From the NCBI RefSeq assembly GCF_004796535.1, contig NZ_SPHY01000012.1, positions 1 to 64,000 of the forward strand: a DNA stretch of 64,000 bases, in the 5' to 3' direction. Source of the stretch: Sphingomonas flavalba (GTDB lineage: Bacteria > Pseudomonadota > Alphaproteobacteria > Sphingomonadales > Sphingomonadaceae). Under the pieces are notes generated by a model. The model was not told where the DNA came from and ran no database searches. It saw only the letters and a program-made list of their open reading frames with translations. The position numbers and the translations under genes are program-made. Position 1 is the first letter of the stretch, and each line of letters starts with the position of its first letter. This document shows, in pieces, positions 8,836 to 17,597 of the stretch.

Positions 8836-9354
8836 TCAGCCGGCGGTGTCGGCGGTCTTGCGCCGGCTGGCGGGCTTCTTCACCGTGGCGCCGGCCTTGG
8901 CGCGGGGGGCCTTGGCCGGGGCGGATGCGGCCTTTGCCTTTGCGGCGGCGGGGCGCTTGCGGCCGAGACCCAGCTTCTGCGCGACGAGGCGGCGCTGTTC
9001 CGAATAGGCAGGCGCGACCATCGGATAGCTGCTCGGCAGGTTGTAGCGCTGGCGGTATTCCGCTGGCGTCAGGCCATGGCGGGCGAGATGTCTCTTCAAG
9101 GTCTTGTATGGTTTGCCGTCGATCAGGCTAAGAATATAATCGCGTGATCCCAGGCTCTTGCGGACCGTGACTGCCGGCTGGACTTCCGGTGCATCAGGTT
9201 CGGTGGAGGCCGGCGCATTGATGTCGGTCAATGCCGCATGCGTCGCCTTGATCAGTGCGGCCAGTTCGGCGCTCGGCACCGAATTGTTGGTGACATAGGC
9301 ACTCAACAAGTCGACGGTCAGCATGGTGAGATCTGTCTGTTCGGTGTCGGCCAT
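8836..9354 (-). CDS. MucR/Ros family transcriptional regulator with basic C-terminal tail (MucR1)
   Basis: A 172-aa MucR-family protein, a nucleoid-associated AT-rich-DNA binder in alphaproteobacteria. The N-terminal oligomerisation region (residues 5-45) contains the typical LTVDLLSAYVTNNSV. The DNA-binding finger is SLIDGKPYKTLKRHLARHGL, followed by LPSSYPMVAPAYSEQRR. Residues 76 and 79, normally the zinc cysteines of Ros, are Ser and Asp, so classical zinc coordination is lost. Residues 131-172 form a Lys/Ala/Pro tail like histone H1 C-termini, absent from the paralogue at 43121-43534. The upstream region is AT-richer than the surroundings, as expected for autoregulation. Confidence 0.92.
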   Translation of the reverse strand: MADTEQTDLTMLTVDLLSAYVTNNSVPSAELAALIKATHAALTDINAPASTEPDAPEVQPAVTVRKSLGSRDYILSLIDGKPYKTLKRHLARHGLTPAEYRQRYNLPSSYPMVAPAYSEQRRLVAQKLGLGRKRPAAAKAKAASAPAKAPRAKAGATVKKPASRRKTADTAG

Positions 9355-9657
9355 TATTTTCTACTCCGTATTCAGGGGCGGCACAGCACGGGATACTCCA
9401 TAGGTCAGTCGAAAGGGGACGACCGACCAATATCGCCTGCCGATGCTTGCATGAAAATGCCGTATCTGTCGACCCGATCCGGCCGGATATATCGGAAAGA
9501 CGGTGTATTCGGCGGCGAAGCATTGGTGAACCGGTGTCGAAGCGAACACCGCGAGTAGTCTTCGCTGGTGTTTATGAGTAGGCGCCGTCATCGATAGCTG
9601 CGCGGTCGCCGCCGGCCTTGCGGCCTACACCGGCGACTGCCGACGCGCGGCAGCCGG
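9355..9657. other. Intergenic region between mucR1 and the TonB receptor
   Basis: This 303-bp gap contains no credible gene. The part next to mucR1 (about 9355-9500) is noticeably richer in A+T than the flanking genes, has several T-A steps, and probably holds the mucR1 promoter. The part next to the receptor stop contains two GC hairpins described separately. The short frames that can be drawn here lack ribosome sites and conserved motifs. Confidence 0.6.
9604..9652 (-). terminator. Tandem GC hairpins downstream of the TonB receptor
   Basis: Just past the receptor stop (9658 on the minus strand), CTGCCG at 9636-9641 pairs with CGGCAG at 9647-9652. GTCGCCG at 9604-9610 pairs with CGGCGAC at 9630-9636. 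There is no U-tract, so these may be mRNA 3'-end stabilisers or part of a factor-dependent terminator rather than an intrinsic one. Confidence 0.3.
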
Positions 9658-12639
9658 TCAGAAGCGGAAGCCGGCGGCGACCCCGTAGCGGCGCGGTTCC
9701 AGCGTGAAGATGTTGGTGAACAGCCCGGTTGACTGGTCGGTCACATACTGGCCGGTGATCGCGCTGTTATTGGCGAGATTCTGGATGAAACCGCGCACGA
9801 ACCAGCGGTCTTCGGCGCCATTCAGCTGCACCTGCGCGTTCATGATCGCATAGCCCTGCATCCGGTCGATCTGGCCGTTGAAGATGCCGGCGTAGGACTC
9901 GCCGGTGTAGGTGATGTCGAAGCGGGGCACGAACGACATGCCGTTGGCGAAATCGGCGGTGTACTGGATGCCTGCCGAGAATTTGTAGCGCGGCGCCTGC
10001 GGCAACTGGTTGCCGCGGATGTTGACCTCCACCCCGCTGTCGGCGACCTGGAAGGCATTGGCCCCGAACAGACCGTCGACCACCGGCTGCAACGCCAGCA
10101 GTTGCGATCCGTTGGGCAGGGTGCTGGTGGCAAGCTGCTTAAGTGTTTCGCACAACGAGAAGGCGCCGGTCGCGCCCAGTCCGGGAATTGGCCCCGGCGC
10201 CTGCAGGCCAAACGCCTGGGTATTGACCAAGCCGACGAACATGTTGGCGCCGGCACTGTTGCCGGCCACCGTCGGCACCACCGCGCAGTTGGCGGCAGTC
10301 GCCAGATCCTTGATGATGACGACGTCGGACCGACCGCCGGACGGATCGCGGGTGTTGACCAGATATTTGTCGCCTGAAACCTTGGTGTGCAAATAGCTGA
10401 AGTTCAGGTTGACCAGCAGCCGGCGCACCGGGCTGACGATGGCTTCCGCTTCCAACCCGTAAATATTGGCGCTGACATTGTCGTTTACTGAAGTGCGTGA
10501 AACGATGCGGCTGAGCTGTAAATTCTTGTACTTGTAGTAGAATCCGGTGAGGTTCAGGCGCAGTGTGCCATTGAGGAACGTGTTTTTCGACCCGATTTCG
10601 AATGCATCGACCGTTTCAGGGCCGAATGTTTCCGACACGGTATCATCGGATAGTGGCGGATTGATACCGCCGGACTTGTAGCCGCGAGAATAGGACAAAT
10701 AGAGTAAATTGTCGGATGTGATCTTATAGTCTATGACTGCGCGCCCAGTCATTCGGCTAAACCCCACGCGATTGACGGCAAATTCTTGTGTCCCCGGTGT
10801 TTTGGGATCGAAGTCGAGTGCCGCATAGTTCAATGCGTCTTTGAAGTCGGCTGCTCCGAAGGGGACTATCGCAAAGCGATTTGATCCCGACGCATCCTGC
10901 AGCAGGGTGGTGCGGGCGCGGTACAGCTTCTTGTCGTTGTTGTAGCGCGCGCCGAGGGTCAGTTTCAGCTTGTCGGAGAATTCCAGATAGGCTTCGCCGA
11001 ACACGCCGTAGGATTTCAGCCGGAACAGGTCCGAATGATTGCGGTAGGTCGGCGTGCCGAAATAGCTGAGCGGCACCCCGAGCGGCGCCATCTGCGCCGA
11101 CGTCGCCGCGCCGAGCAGGCCGGACGCGTAATCGATGCCGAACGAGCTGATATAGTAGCTGTTGTCGCGGGTCTTGCTGTCCAAGTACAGGCCGCCGATC
11201 AGGAAGTTGAACATGCCGTCCAGCTTGCTGTCGATATGCGCCTCCACCGAATATTGCCGGGTCGTCTGCTTTGACCGGTCGAAGTCGAGGCTGGTGTCGA
11301 AGCAGCCGATGCTGTGGCCGCCGTAGACGCCGGTGCCGGTCGGTTCCAGGTCCGACTGGCAGATGCCGCCGGCCGGGCCGTTGGGGATCAGCGCCTGGCG
11401 GACGGGGTCGAGGAATGGCGCAAGGCTGCCCGTCCGGCCATAAGCGTTCAGCGCCAGCAGGCCGGGGTTGGCGGCCAGCGAGTTCTGCACCGCGAGATTA
11501 TAGTCGGAGCGCGAATCCACCTCGTTCTTGGCATAGCCGCCGGTGACGGTCAGGCTGAACGCGTCGCCGAGCTGCTGGTGGAACTTGCCCATGACCTGAA
11601 TTTCGCGGGCATAATAGGTCGGCTTGAAATCCGTGTTGACGGTGCGCACCCCGGCCGGGTTGACCGCATTGGAGAACACGTCCGGCCCATAGACGCTGCC
11701 CAGGCCGAACGGGGTGAGCGCGCCGCCGGACTGGATGGCGAGGAATTCGTTCGACACCAGCGTTGCCGGGAAGGTGGAATTGCCGTTCAGCGTTTCGTTC
11801 GCCAGCTTGTCCGGCAGGCAGCCGAGCACGCCGGTTGGGTCGCGGTGGCACAGCTGCTTCTGGATGCGCGAGCGGTCGTCTTTCTCGCGGAAGTAATAGC
11901 CCATCAGGTCAAGGGTGGTGTCGGGGCTGGGTTCCCAGCGGATCGAGCCTCGCAGCGCATAGAGGTCGCGGCCATCGATCCGGCTGTCGTCGTAGAGGTT
12001 ATGGGTATAGCCGTCGCGGTTCAGATAATAGCCGGCGACGCGGACGCCGAGCGTCTCGCCGACCGGCAGGTTGACCATGCCGTTGACCTTGACCGAGTCG
12101 TAATTGCCGTATTCGACCGACCCGCTGGCGCCGAACGCGGACAGGCTGGGCCGCGCGGTGATGAAATTGACGACGCCCGACGTCGCGTTGCGGCCGAACA
12201 GCGTGCCCTGCGGGCCGCGCAGCACCTCCACCCGTTCCAGATCGAAATATTCGGTTTCGAACAGCCGGGTCGACAGCAGTGGCATATCGTTGACGTGGAT
12301 CGCGGTGGCGGAATCGCAGGTGATGCCGACGCACAGGTCGCCGATGCCGCGAATGTTGAAGCTGGACGAGGTGAAGTTGGTCTTGGTGAAGGTGACGTTG
12401 GGCAGCGACAGTTGCAGGTCGGTGGCGTTGCGGATCTGCTGCTTCTCGAGCGTTTCCGCCGAGAAGGCGGAGACGGCGATCGGCACGTCCTGAAGCCGTT
12501 CCGACTGGCGCTGGGCGGTGACGACGATATCGGCGAGGCCGGTATCCGGTTCGCCGGCTGCCGGCGCGGACTGTGCCATGACCGGCGCCGCGACCAGCAA
12601 AGCGAACATGCTTGCGCCCAGAAGATCGAGTTTCCTCAT
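9658..12639 (-). CDS. TonB-dependent outer-membrane receptor
   Basis: A 993-aa receptor with a signal peptide (MRKLDLLGASMFALLVAAPVMA, cleaved before QSA), a TonB-box-like segment DIVVTAQRQSERLQDVPIA, a plug (about residues 45-165, with RVEVLRGPQGTLFGRNATSG) and a 22-strand barrel ending in the usual terminal aromatic (RYGVAAGFRF). There is no N-terminal STN domain, so it is a transporter without sigma signalling. The plug is of the type common in sphingomonads for plant-derived or aromatic substrates; the ligand cannot be read from sequence. The DNA at 10441-10880, coding for the conserved YLSYSRGYKSGGIN barrel region, falls to about 50% GC, well below its flanks. Confidence 0.93.
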   Translation of the reverse strand: MRKLDLLGASMFALLVAAPVMAQSAPAAGEPDTGLADIVVTAQRQSERLQDVPIAVSAFSAETLEKQQIRNATDLQLSLPNVTFTKTNFTSSSFNIRGIGDLCVGITCDSATAIHVNDMPLLSTRLFETEYFDLERVEVLRGPQGTLFGRNATSGVVNFITARPSLSAFGASGSVEYGNYDSVKVNGMVNLPVGETLGVRVAGYYLNRDGYTHNLYDDSRIDGRDLYALRGSIRWEPSPDTTLDLMGYYFREKDDRSRIQKQLCHRDPTGVLGCLPDKLANETLNGNSTFPATLVSNEFLAIQSGGALTPFGLGSVYGPDVFSNAVNPAGVRTVNTDFKPTYYAREIQVMGKFHQQLGDAFSLTVTGGYAKNEVDSRSDYNLAVQNSLAANPGLLALNAYGRTGSLAPFLDPVRQALIPNGPAGGICQSDLEPTGTGVYGGHSIGCFDTSLDFDRSKQTTRQYSVEAHIDSKLDGMFNFLIGGLYLDSKTRDNSYYISSFGIDYASGLLGAATSAQMAPLGVPLSYFGTPTYRNHSDLFRLKSYGVFGEAYLEFSDKLKLTLGARYNNDKKLYRARTTLLQDASGSNRFAIVPFGAADFKDALNYAALDFDPKTPGTQEFAVNRVGFSRMTGRAVIDYKITSDNLLYLSYSRGYKSGGINPPLSDDTVSETFGPETVDAFEIGSKNTFLNGTLRLNLTGFYYKYKNLQLSRIVSRTSVNDNVSANIYGLEAEAIVSPVRRLLVNLNFSYLHTKVSGDKYLVNTRDPSGGRSDVVIIKDLATAANCAVVPTVAGNSAGANMFVGLVNTQAFGLQAPGPIPGLGATGAFSLCETLKQLATSTLPNGSQLLALQPVVDGLFGANAFQVADSGVEVNIRGNQLPQAPRYKFSAGIQYTADFANGMSFVPRFDITYTGESYAGIFNGQIDRMQGYAIMNAQVQLNGAEDRWFVRGFIQNLANNSAITGQYVTDQSTGLFTNIFTLEPRRYGVAAGFRF

Positions 12640-13001
12640 CAGACCATCCTCCCCAATGGCGCCGGTCTCCCGGCCATCGCGCCTGGCACGTTATGCTGCA
12701 ACATGTTGCGTGTAGATTGCGTTACGGTCAATGGGCGAGCCGCCGCCAAGTCATAGGGTTTCTGCGGAATTGCCGTTGGATAGCCACAATCGCGGCGGCG
12801 GGCCGGCGGATGCCGTAACGGCATTGCCTTGCTGCGCAAGAAAATGGGCCGGGCGACGAGATGCGGGCACTTCGGCGAACCGCGCCCGTCCAATCCGCGC
12901 GTGCGGGGCCGGATATGCGTCCGGAACGGGGCCGGCGTTCGGCGGCTTCGATTTCGGCGATTGCGGTGCTAGGCGCGAGGCAGAACAGGCAAGGAGTGAT
13001 C
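12640..13001. other. Intergenic region between the divergent TonB receptor and folE
   Basis: A 362-bp divergent promoter region. It contains a perfect 12-bp palindrome about 60 bp upstream of the receptor start (separate entry). A small inverted repeat ATGCCG-TAA-CGGCAT lies at 12810-12824. An in-frame extension of folE back to an ATG at 12861 is possible, but the protein it adds is low-complexity and unlike FolE. I see no other gene here. Confidence 0.55.
12698..12709. promoter_or_regulatory. Perfect 12-bp palindrome upstream of the TonB receptor (possible operator)
   Basis: GCAACATGTTGC is its own reverse complement and lies 59-70 bp upstream of the receptor start codon, in the only stretch of this gap with moderate A+T. 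Its size and position suit a dimeric repressor or activator site. No local regulator gene is adjacent, so the binding protein is unknown. Confidence 0.35.
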
Positions 13002-13601
13002 GTGGGCGATCGACAGAAGGATGACGCGGCGCGGCCGCCGGTGCCGGCCGACGTGCTGGCGGCGGTGCGGACGCTGATCGAATGGGCGGGCGACGACCCG
13101 GCCCGCGAAGGGCTGGCCGACACCCCGGCGCGGGTGGCGCGGGCGTGGAAGGAATATTGCCGCGGCTATGACGAGGACCCCGGCCTGCACCTCAGCCGCA
13201 CCTTCGAGGAAGTCGGCGGTTATGACGAGATCGTGCTGCTGAAGGACATCCCGTTCCATTCGCATTGCGAACACCACATGGCGCCGATCATCGGCAAGGC
13301 GCACATCGCCTATCTGCCGCGCGACCGTGTCGTCGGCATTTCGAAGCTGGCGCGGGTGCTCCACGGCTATGCGCGGCGGTTGCAGGTGCAGGAAAGGCTG
13401 ACGGCGGAAGTCGCCAACTGCATCTGGGACAATCTGCACCCCCACGGCGTCGCGGTGGTGATCGAGGCGAGCCATGCCTGCATGACCGCGCGGGGCGTGC
13501 GGACCCCCGGTGTCGGCATGGTGACCAGCCGGATGATGGGCGTGTTCCGCGACGACGAGCGCAGCCGCAAGGAGGTGCTGGCGCTGATCGGGCGCTGCTG
13601 A
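13002..13601 (+). CDS. folE: GTP cyclohydrolase I
   Basis: A 199-aa homodecameric enzyme that turns GTP into dihydroneopterin triphosphate, the first step of folate/pterin synthesis. The zinc site is seen in [17 protein letters not shown] and again in [34 protein letters not shown] is the substrate-binding region. I chose the GTG at 13002 because AGGAG (12992-12996) sits 5 bp upstream and it gives the family's usual length. A second GTG at 12996 and an ATG at 12861 are in frame but fit less well. Confidence 0.95.
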   Translation: MGDRQKDDAARPPVPADVLAAVRTLIEWAGDDPAREGLADTPARVARAWKEYCRGYDEDPGLHLSRTFEEVGGYDEIVLLKDIPFHSHCEHHMAPIIGKAHIAYLPRDRVVGISKLARVLHGYARRLQVQERLTAEVANCIWDNLHPHGVAVVIEASHACMTARGVRTPGVGMVTSRMMGVFRDDERSRKEVLALIGRC

Positions 13602-13626
13602 GGGCGCGTTTCGCGACGCCCCCCAA

Positions 13627-14208
13627 TTAAAGCAGCGGTACGTGCGGGGCCGAATCGATCGGCAGGTGGCCGGCGCGGCGCGGGTCGTCGAAGGTTTCGA
13701 CCGCCCGCGCGATCGGCGCGAAGCCCTGGGCGCGGTAGAAGCCGAGCGCCGACGGGTGGTCTAGCGAGCAGGTCCGCACCCACAGCCGCTCCACGCCCGG
13801 CGCCCAGGCGCGGGTCATCGCCTGCGCCATCAGCCAGCGGCCGAGCCCGCCCCCGGCCAGTTCCGGCACCAGCCCGAAATAGACGATCTCGCAGGCGCCC
13901 GGCTGGCGGAAATCCAGTTCCAGCATGCCGACCTCGATGCCGTGGCGGTCGATCGCCGCGCAGACATGGACGGCGGGGTCGGCGAGGATCGCATCGAGCG
14001 CCGCGTCGGCGAGGATGAGGCGCGAGAACCACAGCCACGGCTCGCCGACCCGGCGGAACAGCGCGCGATAGCGTTCGCGCTCCGGCGCCGGCCAGCGGAC
14101 CAGCCGCAGCGGCGAATCCGGCATCGGCCGGGGGCGCGGCCGCTCGCGCATTTCGAGGGTCGTGACGACCGCGGCGACCTGGCCGGCGGGAAGTGGCGTC
14201 AGTCCCAC
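13627..14208 (-). CDS. GNAT family N-acetyltransferase
   Basis: A 193-aa GNAT protein. The acetyl-CoA binding motif A is in VPELAGGGLGRWLMAQA, followed by beta-strand-5 residues RLWVRTCSLDHPSALGFYRAQGF, a strong GNAT ending. The acceptor substrate is unknown. The GTG start at 14208 overlaps the hemF stop by 10 bp, indicating translational coupling in a trmL-hemF-GNAT operon. Internal ATGs near 14151 would give a shorter protein that still contains the whole domain. Confidence 0.85.
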   Translation of the reverse strand: MGLTPLPAGQVAAVVTTLEMRERPRPRPMPDSPLRLVRWPAPERERYRALFRRVGEPWLWFSRLILADAALDAILADPAVHVCAAIDRHGIEVGMLELDFRQPGACEIVYFGLVPELAGGGLGRWLMAQAMTRAWAPGVERLWVRTCSLDHPSALGFYRAQGFAPIARAVETFDDPRRAGHLPIDSAPHVPLL

Positions 14209-15041
14209 GTCGCCATCGGCGGCAGGCTCATCAGGATCGCGTCAACATTGCCGCCGGTCTTCAGCCCGAACAGCGTACCGCGATCGTAGAGCAGGTTGAA
14301 TTCGGCGTAGCGACCGCGCCAGGCGCGCTGGCGGGCAAGGTCGGCATCGTCCCAGGCGGTGCCCATTCGCCGCCGGACGATCGGCGGGAAGGCGGCGAGG
14401 AACGCTTCGCCGACCGCGCGGGTGAACGCGAAATTGGCGGTGAAATCGCCTTCGAGATGATCGTAGAATATGCCGCCGACGCCGCGGTGGACCTTGCGGT
14501 GGGGCAGGTAGAAATAGTCGTCCGCCCACGCCTTGAAACGCGGATAGTGATCGGGGTCGTGCGCGTCGCACGCCGCCTGCAGCGCGGCATGGAAGTCTGC
14601 GGTGTCTTTCGCATAGGGGATCGGCGGGTTGAGGTCTGCGCCGCCGCCGAACCAGCGCTTCGTCGTCGTCAGGAAGCGGGTGTTCATGTGGACCGCCGGC
14701 ACATGTGGATTCGCCATGTGGGCGACGAGGCTGATGCCGGTGGCGAAGAAGCGCGGATCGTCCGCCGCGCCGTGGATCGAGCGGGCGAATTCGCCATCGA
14801 AGGTGCCGCCGACGGTGGAGACGTTGACCCCGACCTTTTCGAACACCCGGCCCTTCATCAGCCCCTGCACGCCGCTGCCGCCGGGCGCGCCGGTCGAGTC
14901 AGTCCGGTCCCAGGGACGGTAGGCGAAGGCGGCGTCGCTGCCCGCTTCGCGCTCGATCGACTCGAATTCGGCGCAGATCCGGTCGCGGAGTTGCTCGAAC
15001 CAGGCGCGGGCGGTCTGCTGTTCGTCGTCAAGGGCGATCAT
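14199..15041 (-). CDS. hemF: Aerobic coproporphyrinogen III oxidase
   Basis: Oxygen-dependent haem-biosynthesis enzyme (280 aa) that decarboxylates coproporphyrinogen III to protoporphyrinogen IX. The signature WFGGGADLNPPIPYAKD, the VHMNTRFL segment and the YCDHYFYLPHR-like region (here WADDYFYLPHRKVHRGVGG) are present. The C-terminal RGRYAEFNLLYDRGTLFGL is diagnostic. The stop of trmL overlaps its start. Oxygen-dependent haem synthesis suits the aerobic respiratory genes around it. Confidence 0.96.
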   Translation of the reverse strand: MIALDDEQQTARAWFEQLRDRICAEFESIEREAGSDAAFAYRPWDRTDSTGAPGGSGVQGLMKGRVFEKVGVNVSTVGGTFDGEFARSIHGAADDPRFFATGISLVAHMANPHVPAVHMNTRFLTTTKRWFGGGADLNPPIPYAKDTADFHAALQAACDAHDPDHYPRFKAWADDYFYLPHRKVHRGVGGIFYDHLEGDFTANFAFTRAVGEAFLAAFPPIVRRRMGTAWDDADLARQRAWRGRYAEFNLLYDRGTLFGLKTGGNVDAILMSLPPMATWD

Positions 15042-15487
15042 TCCGGAAATCCTTCTGTCTGCCGTAACGCCTCGGCGAGGGCGATGCCCGCGGACACGGC
15101 GAGATTCAAGGATCGAAGGCCGGGCCGCATCGGAATCCGCACGCGCAGCGCCGCCGCGTCGTGGACCAGATCCGGCGCGCCGCCGCTTTCGGACCCCATC
15201 AGCACGATGTCGTCGGCGGCGAAGCGCGTGGCGTGCAGCGGAGTCGCGCCATGCGCGGTGAGCAGCACCAGCCGCCCCGGCTGCGCCCGGCGGAATGCCG
15301 CCCAGTCGGCATGGCGGGTCATGTCGGCATGGGCGAGATAGTCCATGCCCGCCCGCCGCATCCGCGCGTCGGAGAACACGAATCCACAGGGTTCGACGAT
15401 GTCGACCGGGACGCCGAAGCAGGCGCCGATGCGCAGAACCGCGCCGACGTTGCCGGCGATGTCGGGCTGATAAAGGGCGATACGCAT
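15038..15487 (-). CDS. trmL: tRNA (cytidine(34)-2'-O)-methyltransferase
   Basis: A small SPOUT-family enzyme (149 aa) that 2'-O-methylates the wobble base of tRNA-Leu. The N-terminal MRIALYQPDIAGNVGAVLRIG and the C-terminal knot motifs VLMGSESGGAPD and IPMRPGLRSLNLAVSAGIALAE define the TrmL/YibK group. It is the first gene of a short minus-strand operon with hemF and a GNAT protein. Length is exactly that of the minimal YibK type. Confidence 0.93.
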   Translation of the reverse strand: MRIALYQPDIAGNVGAVLRIGACFGVPVDIVEPCGFVFSDARMRRAGMDYLAHADMTRHADWAAFRRAQPGRLVLLTAHGATPLHATRFAADDIVLMGSESGGAPDLVHDAAALRVRIPMRPGLRSLNLAVSAGIALAEALRQTEGFPE

Positions 15488-15552
15488 CGGGAACCTTCGT
15501 GGCGTTGGGGTGCGGTTGCGGGGTGTAGCCGGTTAGCCGGTCAGAAATCTTG

Positions 15553-15581
15553 TTGGCAAATGCCTTGCGGCTTGGCTATCA
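15553..15581 (+). promoter_or_regulatory. Candidate sigma-70 promoter for petABC
   Basis: TTGGCA at 15553-15558, a 17-bp spacer and CTATCA at 15576-15581 lie about 125 bp upstream of petA. This sits in a 220-bp divergent gap with no other gene. The -35 is good and the -10 moderate. I infer that it drives the bc1 operon. Confidence 0.4.
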
Positions 15582-15707
15582 GGCCCGCGACTGCCGGGGG
15601 TACAGGCGGCGGCGTAACAAGATGCGGCAACGCGGTTGCCGTGTCTTCGGCCGTCCTCCTGCCATGGCAGCACGCGTGATAAGGGGTCATGGCGCAAGGG
15701 CTGGTGA

Positions 15708-16283
15708 ATGGCGACGCTTGAACAGATTGAACCGGGCGACATCGCCCAAGAAGACGGCGTCCGCCGACGCGACTTCCTGAATGTGGCGGCGGTCAGCTTC
15801 GCCGGGGTCGGCGCGGCCGCGGTCGTCGTGCCGCTGGTCACCCAGATGAACCCGTCCGCCGACGTGCTGGCGCAGGCGTCGACCGAAGTCGACATCTCCG
15901 CGATCCAGCCGGGGCAGGCGATCAAGACGGTGTTCCGCAAGCAGCCGCTGTTCGTGCGGCACCTGACGCCGAAGGAGATCGCCGAGGCCGACGCGGTGCC
16001 GGCGAGTTCGCTGCGCGACCCGCAGTCGCTCGAGGACCGGACCAAGCCGGGCAAGACCCAGTGGCTGATCACGATGGGTGTCTGCACCCACCTCGGCTGC
16101 GTGCCGCTCGGGGCCGGCGAGGGTGAGAATCGCGGTGAGTTCGGCGGGTATTTCTGCCCGTGCCACGGCTCGCACTACGACACTGCCGCCCGTATCCGCA
16201 AAGGCCCGGCGCCGAAGAATCTCGTCGTGCCCGATTACGTCTTCCGGTCGGACACCGTCGTCGAAGTTGGAGCAAAGGCATGA
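15708..16283 (+). CDS. petA: Ubiquinol-cytochrome c reductase Rieske iron-sulfur subunit
   Basis: Rieske protein (191 aa) of the cytochrome bc1 complex, which passes electrons from ubiquinol to cytochrome c1. An N-terminal twin-arginine-type anchor ([21 protein letters not shown]) is followed by a flexible hinge. The [2Fe-2S] cluster loops are CTHLGC and CPCHGS with the closing Pro loop. It overlaps petB by ATGA, so the three subunits are made from one message. Confidence 0.97.
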   Translation: MATLEQIEPGDIAQEDGVRRRDFLNVAAVSFAGVGAAAVVVPLVTQMNPSADVLAQASTEVDISAIQPGQAIKTVFRKQPLFVRHLTPKEIAEADAVPASSLRDPQSLEDRTKPGKTQWLITMGVCTHLGCVPLGAGEGENRGEFGGYFCPCHGSHYDTAARIRKGPAPKNLVVPDYVFRSDTVVEVGAKA

Positions 16284-17581
16284 GCTTCCCTTGGGCCAAG
16301 CAATACGCCCCCACCAACCCGGTGATGAAGTGGGTCGATGACCGGCTGCCGCTTCCGCGTCTGGTCTACAACGCCGTCGGCGCCGGCTATCCGGTGCCGC
16401 GCAACCTGAATTATTTCTGGAACTTCGGTGTTCTCGCCGGGGTCGCGCTGACCATCCAGATCGTCACCGGCATCGTGCTGGCGATGCATTACGCCGCCAA
16501 TGCCGGTGTCGCGTTCGATTCCGTCGAGCACATCATGCGCGACGTCAATTCCGGCTGGCTGCTGCGCTACGCGCACGCCAACGGGGCGTCCTTCTTCTTC
16601 ATCGTCGTCTACATCCACATCTTCCGCGGGCTGTATTTCGGTTCGTACAAGGCGCCGCGCGAGATGGTCTGGCTGCTCGGCCTGGTCATCTTCCTGCTGA
16701 TGATGGCGACGGCGTTCATGGGCTATGTGCTGCCCTGGGGCCAGATGAGCTTCTGGGGCGCGCAGGTCATCACCGGCCTGTTCTCGGCAATCCCGCTGGT
16801 CGGCGAGACGATCCACACCTGGCTGCTCGGCGGGTTTGCGCCGGACAACGCCGCGCTCAACCGCTTCTTCTCGCTGCACTATCTGCTGCCGTTCGTGATC
16901 GCCGGCGTCATCGTCCTCCACATCTGGGCGCTGCACATTCCCGGGTCGAGCAACCCGACCGGCGTCGAGGTGAAGGACGAGCAGGACACGGTGCCGTTCC
17001 ACCCATATTACACCGCCAAGGACGGCTTCGGCGTCGCGATCTTCATGACGCTGTTCGCGATCATGCTGTTCTTCGCGCCGAACGCGCTCGGCCACCCGGA
17101 CAACTACATCCCGGCCAACCCGCTTTCGACGCCGGCGCACATCGTCCCCGAATGGTATTTCTGGCCGTTCTACGCGATCCTGCGCGCCTTCACGGTCGAC
17201 TTCATCCTGCCGGCCAAGCTGTGGGGCGTGCTGGCGATGTTCGCCGCGATCCTGCTGCTGTTCTTCCTGCCGTGGATCGACAAGTCGCCGGTTCGCTCGG
17301 CGACCTACCGGCCGCTGTACAAGAAGTTCTTCTGGGTGCTGGTCATCGACGTGCTGATCCTCGGCTATTGCGGCGGCGCGCCGGCGGAAGAGCCGTTCGT
17401 GATGCTGAGCCAGATCGCGTCGATCTACTATTTCGCGCATTTCCTGATCGTGCTGCCGTTCGTCGCCAGCATCGAGCGGACGCTGCCGTTGCCCGCTTCG
17501 ATCACGGAGGCGGTGCTCGCCAAGCACGGGACCACGGTATCTGACGCCGACGGCACTGCCGCCGCAGCGCCGGCTGAATAA
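16280..17581 (+). CDS. petB: Cytochrome b of the bc1 complex
   Basis: Membrane subunit (433 aa, eight helices) holding haems bL and bH and both quinone sites. Visible signatures are [21 protein letters not shown], the Qo-site [14 protein letters not shown] (PEWY motif) and the helix-B and helix-D histidines around [12 protein letters not shown] and [21 protein letters not shown] start at ATG 16280, overlapping the petA stop. Upstream in-frame codons belong to petA in another frame. The last 20 residues are an Ala-rich tail. Confidence 0.97.
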   Translation: MSFPWAKQYAPTNPVMKWVDDRLPLPRLVYNAVGAGYPVPRNLNYFWNFGVLAGVALTIQIVTGIVLAMHYAANAGVAFDSVEHIMRDVNSGWLLRYAHANGASFFFIVVYIHIFRGLYFGSYKAPREMVWLLGLVIFLLMMATAFMGYVLPWGQMSFWGAQVITGLFSAIPLVGETIHTWLLGGFAPDNAALNRFFSLHYLLPFVIAGVIVLHIWALHIPGSSNPTGVEVKDEQDTVPFHPYYTAKDGFGVAIFMTLFAIMLFFAPNALGHPDNYIPANPLSTPAHIVPEWYFWPFYAILRAFTVDFILPAKLWGVLAMFAAILLLFFLPWIDKSPVRSATYRPLYKKFFWVLVIDVLILGYCGGAPAEEPFVMLSQIASIYYFAHFLIVLPFVASIERTLPLPASITEAVLAKHGTTVSDADGTAAAAPAE

Positions 17582-17597
17582 GGGGGCATCAGCACCT

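Noticed and set aside
12861-13001. Extending folE back to ATG 12861
   Set aside because: The added 47 residues are Arg/Ala-rich and unlike FolE. A GTG with a good ribosome site gives the normal length.
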